Shown here: positions 54,042 to 62,323 of the stretch, one piece after another
Layout: every line of letters starts with the position of its first letter
Numbering within the stretch: position 1 is the stretch's first letter
Source of the DNA: Cytobacillus oceanisediminis
Lineage (GTDB): Bacteria; Bacillota; Bacilli; Bacillales; Cytobacillaceae
Direction of reading: 5' to 3'
DNA length: 64,000 nucleotides
Assembly: GCF_007830235.1 (NCBI RefSeq)
Contig: NZ_VLKI01000006.1
Coordinates: 180,191-244,190 of the forward strand
Notes under the pieces: generated by a model
What the model saw: the letters and a program-made list of their open reading frames with translations, nothing else
Databases searched by the model: none
What the model was told of the DNA's origin: nothing
Translations under genes and position numbers: made by a program

Positions 54042-55108
54042 TATTTGCCTCCTCCAATCTGCTTTAGATACTCTTCTTTTTGCTGTTGAATTTGCCAGGT
54101 CGGCTCAGCAAAGACATGGTCAAATATAGCTGCAGGATCTGCAGGTGGAAAGTTCTCCATTTCAGCTACAGCTTGATCTATTTCTGCAGAGGCTTCCTCC
54201 TCTGCTGCCTGCATCCATTTTTCATTATAGATTCCTTCGTTTTTCATCCATCTTTCCAGTCTTAGAATCGGATCGGTCTCCTGCCTTCTGTTGATGCTTT
54301 CCGCTTGATCACGATATTTCGATGGATCATCAGCTGTTGTATGGGCACCGTATCTCCAGGTAACAGCTTCTATAAGAGTCGGACCCTCTCCGTTTCTTGC
54401 CCTTTCCAAGGCTTTTAACGTTTCAAAGTAAACGATAAAGATGTCATTGCCGTCTATCCTTACACCCGGCATATCATATGCAAGCGCTTTTTGAGCTATT
54501 GTTTTTGAATTCATTTGTTTATGGATTGGCACGGAAATGGCATACTGATTATTTTGATTAAAAAAGACAACAGGCGCCTTGAATACACTTGCAAAGTTCA
54601 GGCCTTCATGGAAGTCCCCTTCTGATGTAGCTCCATCCCCAAAATAAGCAATAGCTGCATTAGCTGTGCCTTTTTTCCTTTCAGCAAAAGCAGCGCCGGC
54701 GGCATGAGGGATTTGTGTTGCAATCGGAATGCCCGGCGGAAAGATTTTTTTTCCATCCGGGGGGATACAGCCCTCATTCCGGCCGTTCCAAAACAGCAGG
54801 ATGTTCCTTAATGAGTGGCCGAATGTCATGGCCGCTCCATGGTCGCGATAGGTCGGGAACATCCAGTCATTTGGCTCAAGTGCCGCAGCAGTCCCGACCT
54901 GTGAAGCCTCCTGGCCTTCAAAAGGCGCATAAGTTCCAATCCTGCCCTGCCGCTGAAGCGAGATGGCTTTGCGGTCAAAAATGCGTATTCTCGTCATCTG
55001 TTTGTAAAATTCTTGTACAAGTTTTTCAGTTAGCTTTCCTTTGTACTCAGGGGAAACGATATTTCCGTTTTCGTCCAGTATACGCTGGATCGGAAAGTGA
55101 TTTTCCAT
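54041..55108 (-). CDS. 2-Oxoacid dehydrogenase E1 alpha subunit
   Basis: 355 residues of the E1 alpha family. The TPP motif is AYFGDGATSEGDFHEGLNFA through FFNQNN; other segments are RQGRIGTYAPFEGQEASQVG, TYRDHGAAM and WRYGAHTTADDPSKYR with the phosphorylation-loop-like sequence. It resembles PdhA-type as much as branched-chain-type E1, so the substrate must be taken from context. Phenylalanine dehydrogenase lies 81 nt upstream without a clear terminator between, which makes phenylpyruvate or branched-chain 2-oxoacids candidates. Confidence 0.88.
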   Translation of the reverse strand: MENHFPIQRILDENGNIVSPEYKGKLTEKLVQEFYKQMTRIRIFDRKAISLQRQGRIGTYAPFEGQEASQVGTAAALEPNDWMFPTYRDHGAAMTFGHSLRNILLFWNGRNEGCIPPDGKKIFPPGIPIATQIPHAAGAAFAERKKGTANAAIAYFGDGATSEGDFHEGLNFASVFKAPVVFFNQNNQYAISVPIHKQMNSKTIAQKALAYDMPGVRIDGNDIFIVYFETLKALERARNGEGPTLIEAVTWRYGAHTTADDPSKYRDQAESINRRQETDPILRLERWMKNEGIYNEKWMQAAEEEASAEIDQAVAEMENFPPADPAAIFDHVFAEPTWQIQQQKEEYLKQIGGGK

Positions 55109-55189
55109 TTTCTCACCCTTTGGCTATGATTTTTTAATATTGTTAAAGAACTTAAATAAGGTACAAATGTAGTTAATCCGCCAAAAAAA

Positions 55190-56299
55190 TTATGTTCTTA
55201 CTGCCCACTTCGGGCGCTTCATATGAGAAAAGAAGCTGTTTCTGCGTGTCCGTGCTTCTATCCGGCTTTCGCAGAACTGATTGGATGCTTCAACTGTTGT
55301 AATTCCATTTGCTTCGGCATGTTCATAGATGTTTAGAAGAGAATTGTAGATAGCCTTTGTTTTGCGGAGTACCCTTTCTTTGTTAGGTGTATATAGTTCG
55401 TCAGCCACCTGTATTAAACCGCCTGCGTTAACAATATAATCGGGAGCAAACAAGATGCCTTTGTCCCTCAGGATTTGTCCATGGCGCATTTCAAGGAGCT
55501 GATTGTTGGCAGAACCAACGATTGCTTTTACTTTTAATTGCCCAATTGTTTCATCATTAATAATTCCTCCCATCGCACATGGAACAAAAACATCAGCGTT
55601 GGCACCATAAATTTCATTACTGGATAATACCTTAACTCCCGCACCTAGTTCTTTCGCTTTTGTGAGCAGCTGGTCAATCGCATTCTGGTTAATATCTGTT
55701 ACAAATAAATCAGCACCTTCTTCAAGCAATCTTTCTGCAACCTTATAACCAACTTTGCCAAGCCCCTGAATCGAATAACTTTTCCCTGAAAGGTCTTCAG
55801 ATCCTGTCAACGCTTTATTTGTGGCCTGCAGCCCGTAAATAACGCCTTGTGCAGTCGGAACAGAAGAGTCTCCGCTGCCCCCGTACACCTCATCAACACC
55901 TACAATGCAATTGGTTTCTTTTAGCGCATGTACAAAATCTTCTGTTGATGTGCCCATGTCCGTCCCGGTATAGAAACGCCCATTCAATGATTCAACAAAT
56001 TGCCCAAATGCACGGAACAATTCAGGCGTCTTATCCCTTGCCGGATCTCCAATAATGACGGCTTTCCCGCCGCCAAAGTCAACATCTGCCGCCGCGCATT
56101 TATAGGTCATGCCTTTAGATAATCGGAGGACATCTTCAAGTGCATCATCGACACTGTTATAAGGAAACATACGGCAGCCTCCCAATGCAGGTCCAAGCCT
56201 TGTGCTATGAATAGCAATGATCGCCTTCAATCCTGTAGACTCATCATTGCAGAAGACAACTTGTTCATGGTCTTTTATTTTTTGAAACATATCAGCCAT
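55190..56299 (-). CDS. Phenylalanine dehydrogenase (Glu/Leu/Phe/Val dehydrogenase family)
   Basis: 369 residues. NAD-dependent oxidative deamination, most likely phenylalanine to phenylpyruvate. The family core is clear: [40 protein letters not shown] (catalytic Lys), [18 protein letters not shown] and the Rossmann segment [20 protein letters not shown]. Segments such as [12 protein letters not shown] and the unusual C-terminus [13 protein letters not shown] are like Bacillus/Lysinibacillus phenylalanine dehydrogenases as I know them and unlike leucine dehydrogenase (LGGGKT, different tail). Leucine/valine activity remains possible. A cre-like site precedes the start. Confidence 0.85.
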   Translation of the reverse strand: MADMFQKIKDHEQVVFCNDESTGLKAIIAIHSTRLGPALGGCRMFPYNSVDDALEDVLRLSKGMTYKCAAADVDFGGGKAVIIGDPARDKTPELFRAFGQFVESLNGRFYTGTDMGTSTEDFVHALKETNCIVGVDEVYGGSGDSSVPTAQGVIYGLQATNKALTGSEDLSGKSYSIQGLGKVGYKVAERLLEEGADLFVTDINQNAIDQLLTKAKELGAGVKVLSSNEIYGANADVFVPCAMGGIINDETIGQLKVKAIVGSANNQLLEMRHGQILRDKGILFAPDYIVNAGGLIQVADELYTPNKERVLRKTKAIYNSLLNIYEHAEANGITTVEASNQFCESRIEARTRRNSFFSHMKRPKWAVRT

Positions 56300-56319
56300 T
56301 TCCTTCTCCCCTTTACTAA

Positions 56320-56333
56320 TGATAGCGCTTACA
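56320..56333. promoter_or_regulatory. cre-like site upstream of phenylalanine dehydrogenase
   Basis: TGATAGCGCTTACA matches TGWAANCGNTNWCA at 13 of 14 positions and lies 21 nt before the start codon, where CcpA binding would block transcription. Confidence 0.6.
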
Positions 56334-56395
56334 AAAAACTTTATTAAAAATGCCTTGATTTAAAGGCTGATCTTTCACTAATCAATATGAATCTT

Positions 56396-56785
56396 TTATT
56401 CTTTTTTTAGCATTTGGGAAATTTTGCTTTTAGGCAGGATTACCTGTTTGACTTCTCCCTGGCCTATTAGTTTAGTTCCATTATGAACTGTCACAAAGGT
56501 GTGAACCGATTTCCCATCAAGCTTATCAACTGTTGCTGTGATGGTTAAGGAAGATCCTTCTGCTGAAGGAGAAAGATGCGTGGCAGAAACTGCCCCTCCC
56601 ATTCCCTCCTCCTCTTCTTCCAGGAACGGCAGGATCAGCAAGCGTGATGCCCATTCCATATGATAGATCATGGTCACGGTTGAATACGCCCGGTGGACGA
56701 TTTCCCCATCAAATTGAGCAAACATTTCAGGGGTTACTACGGCATGGATGACAGCCTGATGTCCAGTATTCAGCCCAGGTTTCAT
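56396..56785 (-). CDS. FlK-like hotdog thioesterase
   Basis: 129 residues of the fluoroacetyl-CoA thioesterase-like hotdog family: VHRAYSTVTMIYHMEWASRL near residue 30, GMGGAVSATHLSPSAEGSSL and TVDKLDGKSVHTFVTVHNGT with a final GQGEVKQVIL. FlK-type enzymes use a Thr-Glu-His group; a Thr in STVTMIYHMEWA, a Glu and the His of ATHLSP are candidates. Next to phenylalanine dehydrogenase and a 2-oxoacid dehydrogenase it may release CoA from an aryl or branched acyl-CoA; this is inference. GGGGAGGAATG precedes the ATG. Confidence 0.75.
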   Translation of the reverse strand: MKPGLNTGHQAVIHAVVTPEMFAQFDGEIVHRAYSTVTMIYHMEWASRLLILPFLEEEEEGMGGAVSATHLSPSAEGSSLTITATVDKLDGKSVHTFVTVHNGTKLIGQGEVKQVILPKSKISQMLKKE

Positions 56786-56825
56786 AACATTCCTCCCCGT
56801 TCTTACAGTAATATGTATGACGTAT

Positions 56826-56855
56826 ATTTAACGATATAATATCATTACGTTAAAT
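56826..56855. promoter_or_regulatory. Palindromic operator-like sequence upstream of the thioesterase gene
   Basis: ATTTAACG and CGTTAAAT form a perfect 8-bp inverted pair 14 nt apart, with the inner palindrome GATATAATATC. It sits about 40 nt before the start codon and looks like a dimeric repressor site; the regulator is not known. Confidence 0.45.
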
Positions 56856-56910
56856 GAATAGTCAATAAATTGTGAAGAGTTCAAAAATTCTTTGGGTATT
56901 CTTAGCGCGA

Positions 56911-56951
56911 AAAAAGGATTAACCATCTGCCTTTTTTGGTTAATCCTTTTT
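56911..56951. terminator. Terminator of the ABC transporter operon
   Basis: AAAAAGGATTAACCA pairs perfectly with TGGTTAATCCTTTTT (15 bp) around an 11-nt loop. Confidence 0.85.
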
Positions 56952-56959
56952 CTATTAGT

Positions 56960-57754
56960 CTATGAAAGAAGTGCACGGTCACTTGCCATTTTTGTTCCGC
57001 GAATGCGCTGGAACTCATTCAGCAGCTGTTCAATTGTTAGATGCTGCTTCTGATCCTCGTCTACCTCAAGGATAATCTGGCCTTTGTCCATCATAATCAG
57101 CCTGTTTCCCAAGTCCAAGGCCTGTTGCATATTGTGGGTAACCATTAAGGTTGTTAAATTATATTTTTCTACAATTTCCTTTGTCAAGTTCGTAATGAGC
57201 TCTGCACGGGCCGGGTCAAGGGCTGCCGTATGTTCATCCAATAATAGAATGGAAGGCTCTGTGAAAGTCGCCATTAATAAAGAAAGCGCCTGCCTTTCCC
57301 CTCCCGATAATAATCCAACCTTTGCATTCAAGCGATTTTCAAGACCCAGGTGAAGGGTTTCGAGTACTTCACGGAAATATTCCTTACGCTTCTTCGTAAC
57401 CCCTTTTCTTAACGTTCTTGATTTATTCCTTGAATAGGCCATTGCAAGATTCTCTTCAATTGTCATCGAAGGAGCGGTACCTGCCATTGGATCCTGGAAC
57501 ACACGTCCAATAAGCTTTGCCCGTTTATATTCTGACATGGCCGTTACATTTTGGCTGTCAATATAAACAGACCCTACATCAGGAATCATAACGCCCGAAA
57601 TGATATTCATCAAAGTCGACTTCCCTGCTCCATTGCTTCCAATTACAGTGACAAAGTCACCTTCATTTAAAGTAAGATTAATCGTATCAAGTGCAATTTT
57701 TTCATCCGGTGTCCCTTCATTAAAAACTTTATGAATCTGATTTAATTGCAGCAC
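56960..57754 (-). CDS. ABC transporter ATP-binding protein (TrpZ-like)
   Basis: 264 residues with Walker A GSNGAGKSTLMNIISG, Q-loop FQDPMAGTAPSMT, signature LLSGGERQALSLLMA, Walker B SILLLDEHTAALDP and a switch His in LMVTHNM. The unusual DEHTAALDP and the short family length match the ATPase partner of PF04392-type binding proteins. It starts with a GTG at 57754 and overlaps the permease gene by 26 nt, so they are coupled. Confidence 0.86.
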   Translation of the reverse strand: MLQLNQIHKVFNEGTPDEKIALDTINLTLNEGDFVTVIGSNGAGKSTLMNIISGVMIPDVGSVYIDSQNVTAMSEYKRAKLIGRVFQDPMAGTAPSMTIEENLAMAYSRNKSRTLRKGVTKKRKEYFREVLETLHLGLENRLNAKVGLLSGGERQALSLLMATFTEPSILLLDEHTAALDPARAELITNLTKEIVEKYNLTTLMVTHNMQQALDLGNRLIMMDKGQIILEVDEDQKQHLTIEQLLNEFQRIRGTKMASDRALLS

Positions 57755-58760
57755 CAGCTTCCCCCTTTCCGCCTGAAGGCAATTCGCTTAGAGTCATGTT
57801 TTCTGCCAGCCTTTTCGCTTTGCGCTTTTTCTCTTTTGTCCGGTCGATCACTTTTGGCATAATTAAGGCAAGTATGACGATTGTTGCTGTGATCAGCTTC
57901 ATATCGCCCGGTTCAAGAAATTCTACGCGTAGTGCCATTGTCACCACAATTCGGTAGATAATTGCGCCGCCAATTACAGCAAGGGTTGTTCTGGAAATCG
58001 TCTTGGTGCCAAATAAAGCTTCTCCAATGATGACAGACGCGAGCCCAATAATAATCATTCCTATCCCCATCCCAACATCGGCAAATCCGCCTTGCTGGGC
58101 AATAAGCGCTCCCGAAAAAGCAACCATTGCATTAGACAATCCCAAACCCAATATGACCATTAAATTGGTATTGGCTGAAAGGCTCCGGATCATCCTTTTA
58201 TTGTCTCCTGTAGCCCGTAAAGCTAAGCCAACCTCTGTCTGCAGGAAGCGGTCCGCTAGGAATTTAATCGTAAAGGTCACAAGGACCATAAACAGAATGA
58301 TTCCCCAGGTTCTTGGGAGACTGTCTCCAAGTCCAATTATTGATAAAATACTGTTGAAAAAGGCATCAATTCCTGTTTTGTCCCAGAAATCCCTAACATG
58401 TGTCATAGCCGTTTCTGTATTTAATAGCGGAACATTTGACTTGCCCATAATCCGGAGATTAATAGAATACAAAGCAATCATCATCAATATCCCTGAGAGC
58501 AAGGCATTGATTTTTCCAAAAGTATGAATTATGCCTGTAAGACAGCCGGCAATAAACCCGGCGAACATCGCCATGATCGTGGCAGCGAAAGGATTAACCC
58601 CGCTGACAATCATGGTTGCTGCTACGGCAGCACCGGTTACGAAGCTTCCATCAACCGTTAAATCGGGAAAATCCAGTACTCTGAATGATAAATACACGCC
58701 AAGTGCCATGATTGCGTAAATGATCCCTGATTCGAACGCACCGAATATGGCTGTAAACAC
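57729..58760 (-). CDS. ABC transporter permease (TrpY-like, branched-chain-permease fold)
   Basis: 343 residues with eight or more hydrophobic segments. The N-terminus GAFESGIIYAIMALGVYLSF and the following FRVLDFPDLTVDGSF are typical of the permease paired with TrpX/PF04392 binding proteins. The C-terminal cytoplasmic tail is basic (KVIDRTKEKKRKAKRL). The start is a GTG at 58760 after AGGGTGTGAT. The binding protein gene lies 134 nt upstream. Confidence 0.85.
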   Translation of the reverse strand: MFTAIFGAFESGIIYAIMALGVYLSFRVLDFPDLTVDGSFVTGAAVAATMIVSGVNPFAATIMAMFAGFIAGCLTGIIHTFGKINALLSGILMMIALYSINLRIMGKSNVPLLNTETAMTHVRDFWDKTGIDAFFNSILSIIGLGDSLPRTWGIILFMVLVTFTIKFLADRFLQTEVGLALRATGDNKRMIRSLSANTNLMVILGLGLSNAMVAFSGALIAQQGGFADVGMGIGMIIIGLASVIIGEALFGTKTISRTTLAVIGGAIIYRIVVTMALRVEFLEPGDMKLITATIVILALIMPKVIDRTKEKKRKAKRLAENMTLSELPSGGKGEAGAAIKSDS

Positions 58761-58893
58761 TAAGAATCACACCCTTTTTTTTATTAAGCAGTAACAGAAG
58801 GCTTCTAAGCAGTTTTTTAAATCAAAGGCAGCCGGCCAGTTATAACTTTTCTTGAATATGCCATACTCAGCCGGCAAATCCTTAGCCCTATAT

Positions 58894-59904
58894 TTATTCC
58901 TCATGGAATTCTGCAATTTCTGACCATGCATCTTTTACTTCCAGCCCCTGTTCTTCAGCTGCTTTTTTGTTGATGACCAGCTTAAGGCTGCCTGGAAGCT
59001 CAACTGGAATTTCAGACGGTTTTTTATTCCCTTTTAAAACCTCGGCAGCCATTTTCCCGGTTTGGTATCCCAGGTCAAAATAGCTGAATCCGCTGGCTGC
59101 GATTGCCCCGCGCTTCATAGAGTCCAACTCTCCTACAAATAGAGGGATTTTTTTACTGTTAGCTACTGAAATAACAGATTCCAGTGCCGAAACAACTGTA
59201 TTATCAGTAGGAATATAGATGGCATCCACCCTGCCTACAAGGGAATCAGCAGCCTGTTTTACTTCTGCAGAAGTTGAAACAGATGCTTCTACAATCTTGG
59301 CGCCTTTTGGCTCAGCTAATTCTTTTACCTGTTGTACCTGCACTTCAGAATTCTGTTCTCCAGAGTTATAAATGATTCCAATGTTCTGAACACCAACTTC
59401 ATCAATCATAAAGTCAATTGTTTTAGCTGTTCCTTCCGGATGGTTATCTGTAGTGCCGGTGATATTATCACCTGGTTTATCAAATGACTCTACCAGCCCT
59501 GCTCCAACAGGATCTGTTACAGAAGTAAATAAAATGGGAATATCCTTTGTCGCATTTAAGGCACTGACAGCGCTAGGGGTTGCATTGGCAAAAATCATAT
59601 CCACTTTGTCGCCAACGAAATTATTAGCAATAGTTTGTGTGTTGTTCATATCTGCTTGGGCATTTTGAAAATCAAACTTTACATTTTCGCCTTCCTTAAA
59701 CCCCTCATCCTCCAAGGCTTTCTTAAATCCATCAGTAGCTGCGTCTAGTGACGGATGTTCCACAAATTGAGTGATCCCTATGGTATATTGCTTCTTTTCA
59801 TCTGCCTCCGCAGAGGAACCTTTAGAAGTCTCCTTTCCGCAGCCACTCATAACAAGCATCCCTGCAGCCATTATTAAGGAGAAAGCCTTTAACGATTTTT
59901 TCAT
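58894..59904 (-). CDS. ABC transporter substrate-binding lipoprotein (PF04392, TrpX-like)
   Basis: 336 residues. A lipoprotein signal ends in LVMSGC near residue 21. The mature part has YTIGITQFVEHPSLDAATDG, FANATPSAVSALNATKDIPI, FTSVTDPVGAGLVESFDKPG and TGTTDNHPEGTAKTIDFM, all typical of the ABC_sub_bind (PF04392) family. Members include TrpX-type aromatic amino acid binding proteins. Closeness to the phenylalanine/tyrosine genes supports an aromatic substrate, but branched-chain or other ligands cannot be excluded. Confidence 0.87.
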   Translation of the reverse strand: MKKSLKAFSLIMAAGMLVMSGCGKETSKGSSAEADEKKQYTIGITQFVEHPSLDAATDGFKKALEDEGFKEGENVKFDFQNAQADMNNTQTIANNFVGDKVDMIFANATPSAVSALNATKDIPILFTSVTDPVGAGLVESFDKPGDNITGTTDNHPEGTAKTIDFMIDEVGVQNIGIIYNSGEQNSEVQVQQVKELAEPKGAKIVEASVSTSAEVKQAADSLVGRVDAIYIPTDNTVVSALESVISVANSKKIPLFVGELDSMKRGAIAASGFSYFDLGYQTGKMAAEVLKGNKKPSEIPVELPGSLKLVINKKAAEEQGLEVKDAWSEIAEFHEE

Positions 59905-59965
59905 TGAAAAACCCCCTGAATTAAAATGTTAACTATCAGTTAGATCTGATAGCAAAACCCTATTA

Positions 59966-59979
59966 TGTATGCGCTTACA
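59966..59979. promoter_or_regulatory. cre-like site in the ABC transporter leader
   Basis: TGTATGCGCTTACA matches TGWAANCGNTNWCA at 13 of 14 positions and lies downstream of the predicted promoter, in a roadblock position. Confidence 0.55.
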
Positions 59980-60070
59980 TGTTGTGGTAATAAAAACTGG
60001 GAAATAGCCTGCCTAACCTGTTTTTTAACATTTATATGATATTTACATTCATTATCGTAAATACAACGTT

Positions 60071-60100
60071 ATATTATCACCAGAGTTAAGCGAGTGTCAA
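60071..60100 (-). promoter_or_regulatory. SigA-type promoter of the ABC transporter operon
   Basis: On the minus strand TTGACA (60095-60100) and TAATAT (60071-60076) are spaced by 18 nt. A leader of about 160 nt follows to the start codon. I saw no T-box or riboswitch core in it. Confidence 0.7.
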
Positions 60101-60185
60101 TAATATTCCAAAAATTTAATATATTTTGATAAGTGGAGATTTACCTATTTCTCTGATTGCCCCTCATGCTTTTATTTATAAAAAA

Positions 60186-60213
60186 AGCATGCAGATTATA
60201 GAACCTGCATGCT
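60186..60213 (-). terminator. Terminator of the nitronate monooxygenase gene
   Basis: AGCATGCAG pairs with CTGCATGCT; the minus-strand side continues TTTTTTTATAAAT. The stem reaches into the stop codon. Confidence 0.8.
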
Positions 60214-61162
60214 AGTTTAATAACTTTGCAGCGTTTTGCAACTGAAGGTTAGCGTCCCCCATCACCTTATCCAGCAGTTCCTTTACAGTTGGCAAATCGG
60301 CAATCAGTCCGGAAATTTGCCCGCTATTCATAAACCCTTCTTCTCCGTTGCCTTCTAACGCACCTTTCTTATGATAATCCTCTGAAGTCAAAGTATTATA
60401 TTTCTCTAAACTAATGCCTTCTTTTTCATTATTCAAAAGCTTTTGGGCGTATCCTGTTGAAAGCACCCTTCTGATTCTTCCAACGGAACGCCCAATTATA
60501 ACTGTTTCATGGTCGGTCGCTTCAATAATTTTCTTTTTATATTCTGTATGAAATGGCGCCTCTTTCGTGGCAATAAATCTCGTACCCATTTGCACGCCGC
60601 TAGCCCCAAGGGCCAGCATGGCAGCTAGCCCTTTTCCATCGCCAATTCCTCCTGCTGCAGCCACAGGAACTGACACCTTATTAACGATTTGCGGGATCAG
60701 TACAAGCGTTGTCGTTTCAAGTGAAGAATTTATCCCGGCAGCCTCGTATCCCTCGGCTACAATGATATCCGTACCGGCAGCCTCTGCTTTTATTGCCTGT
60801 CTAACAGATGCTGCAACTGTTATAACCCTTAAACCGTTTTCATGCAGCTTTGGTATAAAAGGAGCCGGATTGCCTGCCGAAAGGGAAACAACGGGAACCT
60901 TATGCTTGATAACAAGCGAAAGTATTTCCTTAACATATGGAGAGACACTTAAGGCCACATTCACAGCGAATGGTTTTTCAGTACGCCTTTTTGTCTCAAC
61001 GATAATCTCCTCGACTTCCTGGGGTACCATAGTTCCCGCTCCTATTGTCCCCAGCCCGCCAGCTTCAGAAACGGCTGCTGTTAAAATCGCATTGCTTATA
61101 TTCCCCATCCCGCCCTGAATGATCGGATATTTAATATTTAAAATGCTTGTTAATATATTCAA
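60212..61162 (-). CDS. Nitronate monooxygenase/FabK-like FMN enzyme
   Basis: 316 residues of the 2-nitropropane dioxygenase/FabK barrel family: PIIQGGMGNISNAILTAAVS, EAGGLGTIGAGTM, FAVNVALS, AGTDIIVAEGYEAAGINSS and PVAAAGGIGDGKGLAAMLAL with GASGVQMGTRF. These enzymes bind FMN and oxidise nitronates or reduce enoyl-ACP; the C-terminal part resembles nitronate monooxygenase more than FabK. The start is a TTG at 61162 with GGGGGAA 6 nt upstream; no in-frame ATG is suitable. Confidence 0.85.
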   Translation of the reverse strand: MNILTSILNIKYPIIQGGMGNISNAILTAAVSEAGGLGTIGAGTMVPQEVEEIIVETKRRTEKPFAVNVALSVSPYVKEILSLVIKHKVPVVSLSAGNPAPFIPKLHENGLRVITVAASVRQAIKAEAAGTDIIVAEGYEAAGINSSLETTTLVLIPQIVNKVSVPVAAAGGIGDGKGLAAMLALGASGVQMGTRFIATKEAPFHTEYKKKIIEATDHETVIIGRSVGRIRRVLSTGYAQKLLNNEKEGISLEKYNTLTSEDYHKKGALEGNGEEGFMNSGQISGLIADLPTVKELLDKVMGDANLQLQNAAKLLN

Positions 61163-61262
61163 TAAAATTCCCCCTTCGTAAAAATAATGTTATACTAATT
61201 TTAATAGTTTGACAATTAAGAAAAGGTTCAGTTCTTTTTAATTTATTGTTAGGGGGATGTTT

Positions 61263-61808
61263 ATGCTTTTAGCTTACAATGACAAGAAGCCGCGGGTTGG
61301 GCAAACTGTGTTTTTGGCTCCAGGCTGTTATGTAATTGGGGATGTGGAAATTGGCGAAGAATCGAGCATCTGGTTCAATGCGGTTTTAAGAGGCGATGAA
61401 GATGCAATCAAAATCGGAAACCGCTGCAGCATTCAGGATAATGTGACATGCCACTTGTATGAAGGCTCTCCATTAGTTATTGAAGATGAGGTGACAGTTG
61501 GCCATAATGCAATTCTGCACGGCTGTACGATAAAAAAGCGAACCATTGTCGGAATGGGGTCAACCATACTAGATGGCGCCGAAATCGGCGAAGAGTGCAT
61601 AATCGGTGCAAACACCCTTATACCAGCAGGCAAAAAAATCCCTGCCCGATCACTTCTTGTCGGCTCGCCGGGAAAAGTGGTCAGGGAACTGGCCGAGAAG
61701 GATCTGGAACTCATCCAGCTTTCCATCAATACTTATGTTCAAAAAGGCCAAGAATATAAAAACAACCTGACTGAAGTCGTTAATACAATGGACATAACAA
61801 AATATTGA
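61263..61808 (+). CDS. Gamma-carbonic-anhydrase-like hexapeptide-repeat protein
   Basis: 181 residues with a left-handed beta-helix: FLAPGCYVIGDVEIGEESSI, WFNAVLRGDED, IGNRCSIQDNVTCHLYEG and VTVGHNAILHGCTI, where the His of CHLYEG and the two of GHNAILHG are the candidate metal ligands. It resembles B. subtilis YtoA and the PaaY/CaiE group. Carbonic anhydrase or thioesterase activity is possible. The ATG at 61263 is used since AGGGGG directly abuts the ATG at 61257. Confidence 0.85.
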   Translation: MLLAYNDKKPRVGQTVFLAPGCYVIGDVEIGEESSIWFNAVLRGDEDAIKIGNRCSIQDNVTCHLYEGSPLVIEDEVTVGHNAILHGCTIKKRTIVGMGSTILDGAEIGEECIIGANTLIPAGKKIPARSLLVGSPGKVVRELAEKDLELIQLSINTYVQKGQEYKNNLTEVVNTMDITKY

Positions 61809-61813
61809 CGAAG

Positions 61814-61837
61814 AAAAGCCGTTATTCAGCGGCTTTT
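61814..61837. terminator. Bidirectional terminator after the carbonic-anhydrase-like gene
   Basis: AAAAGCCG pairs with CGGCTTTT, followed by further T residues. It overlaps the end of the convergent membrane protein gene. Confidence 0.82.
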
Positions 61838-62323
61838 TTCTAATTTAATATGAACATGATAAAAAATGATCTGTATTGTTTGCATAGACATATAGACCGG
61901 AAAAGACCATGCCATATGATACCCTTTATCGTAATGAAACACGCCGATTTTAACTGCAAACCATTCTATTAGCACAGCAAACAATGTCCAGGCAGTGACG
62001 TAAAAGATGTTTTTATACCCTGCTATACGGAATTTTACATAAAGGTAGATAAAAAAATAACTATAGGGCCCATACATAACGTAACTAAGAAAATCTATAA
62101 ATTGGTATGCAGAAGTATCATTTACATCATAAAAATCCCATGGTTTTATACTGATTGTATGATCGAAAAACATCCCTATAAATATTCCGTATGTGAAGTG
62201 GGCTGCTGACTCTATTGCAGATATAACCTTAGGCAGTTTCCAAATAAGGATTCCAGACAAAATAAGATTAGCAATGACAAACCATTCATTAGCATCAAAA
62301 GTTTTTTCATATACTGTTATCAT
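61826..62323 (-). CDS. Membrane protein, CBO0543-like
   Basis: 165 residues with about five hydrophobic segments (VIANLILSGILIWKL, FTYGIFIGMFF, YSYFFIYLYVKF, FYVTAWTLFAVLIEWFAVKI). A C-terminal block IEWFAVKIGVFHYDKGYHMA with following WSFPVYMSMQ resembles the IE...GW..GWS pattern of CBO0543-type proteins such as the one at 62963. Function is unknown. It overlaps the end of the preceding membrane gene by ATGA and is probably co-transcribed with it. Confidence 0.6.
   Translation of the reverse strand: MITVYEKTFDANEWFVIANLILSGILIWKLPKVISAIESAAHFTYGIFIGMFFDHTISIKPWDFYDVNDTSAYQFIDFLSYVMYGPYSYFFIYLYVKFRIAGYKNIFYVTAWTLFAVLIEWFAVKIGVFHYDKGYHMAWSFPVYMSMQTIQIIFYHVHIKLEKSR

Noticed and set aside
55190..56299. 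Leucine dehydrogenase as the name of this gene
   Set aside because: Segments [19 protein letters not shown] and the RNSFFS...RPKW tail fit phenylalanine dehydrogenase better.
59905..60100. T-box or amino acid riboswitch in the ABC transporter leader
   Set aside because: No T-box AGGGTGG-type bulge or terminator/antiterminator pair was seen.
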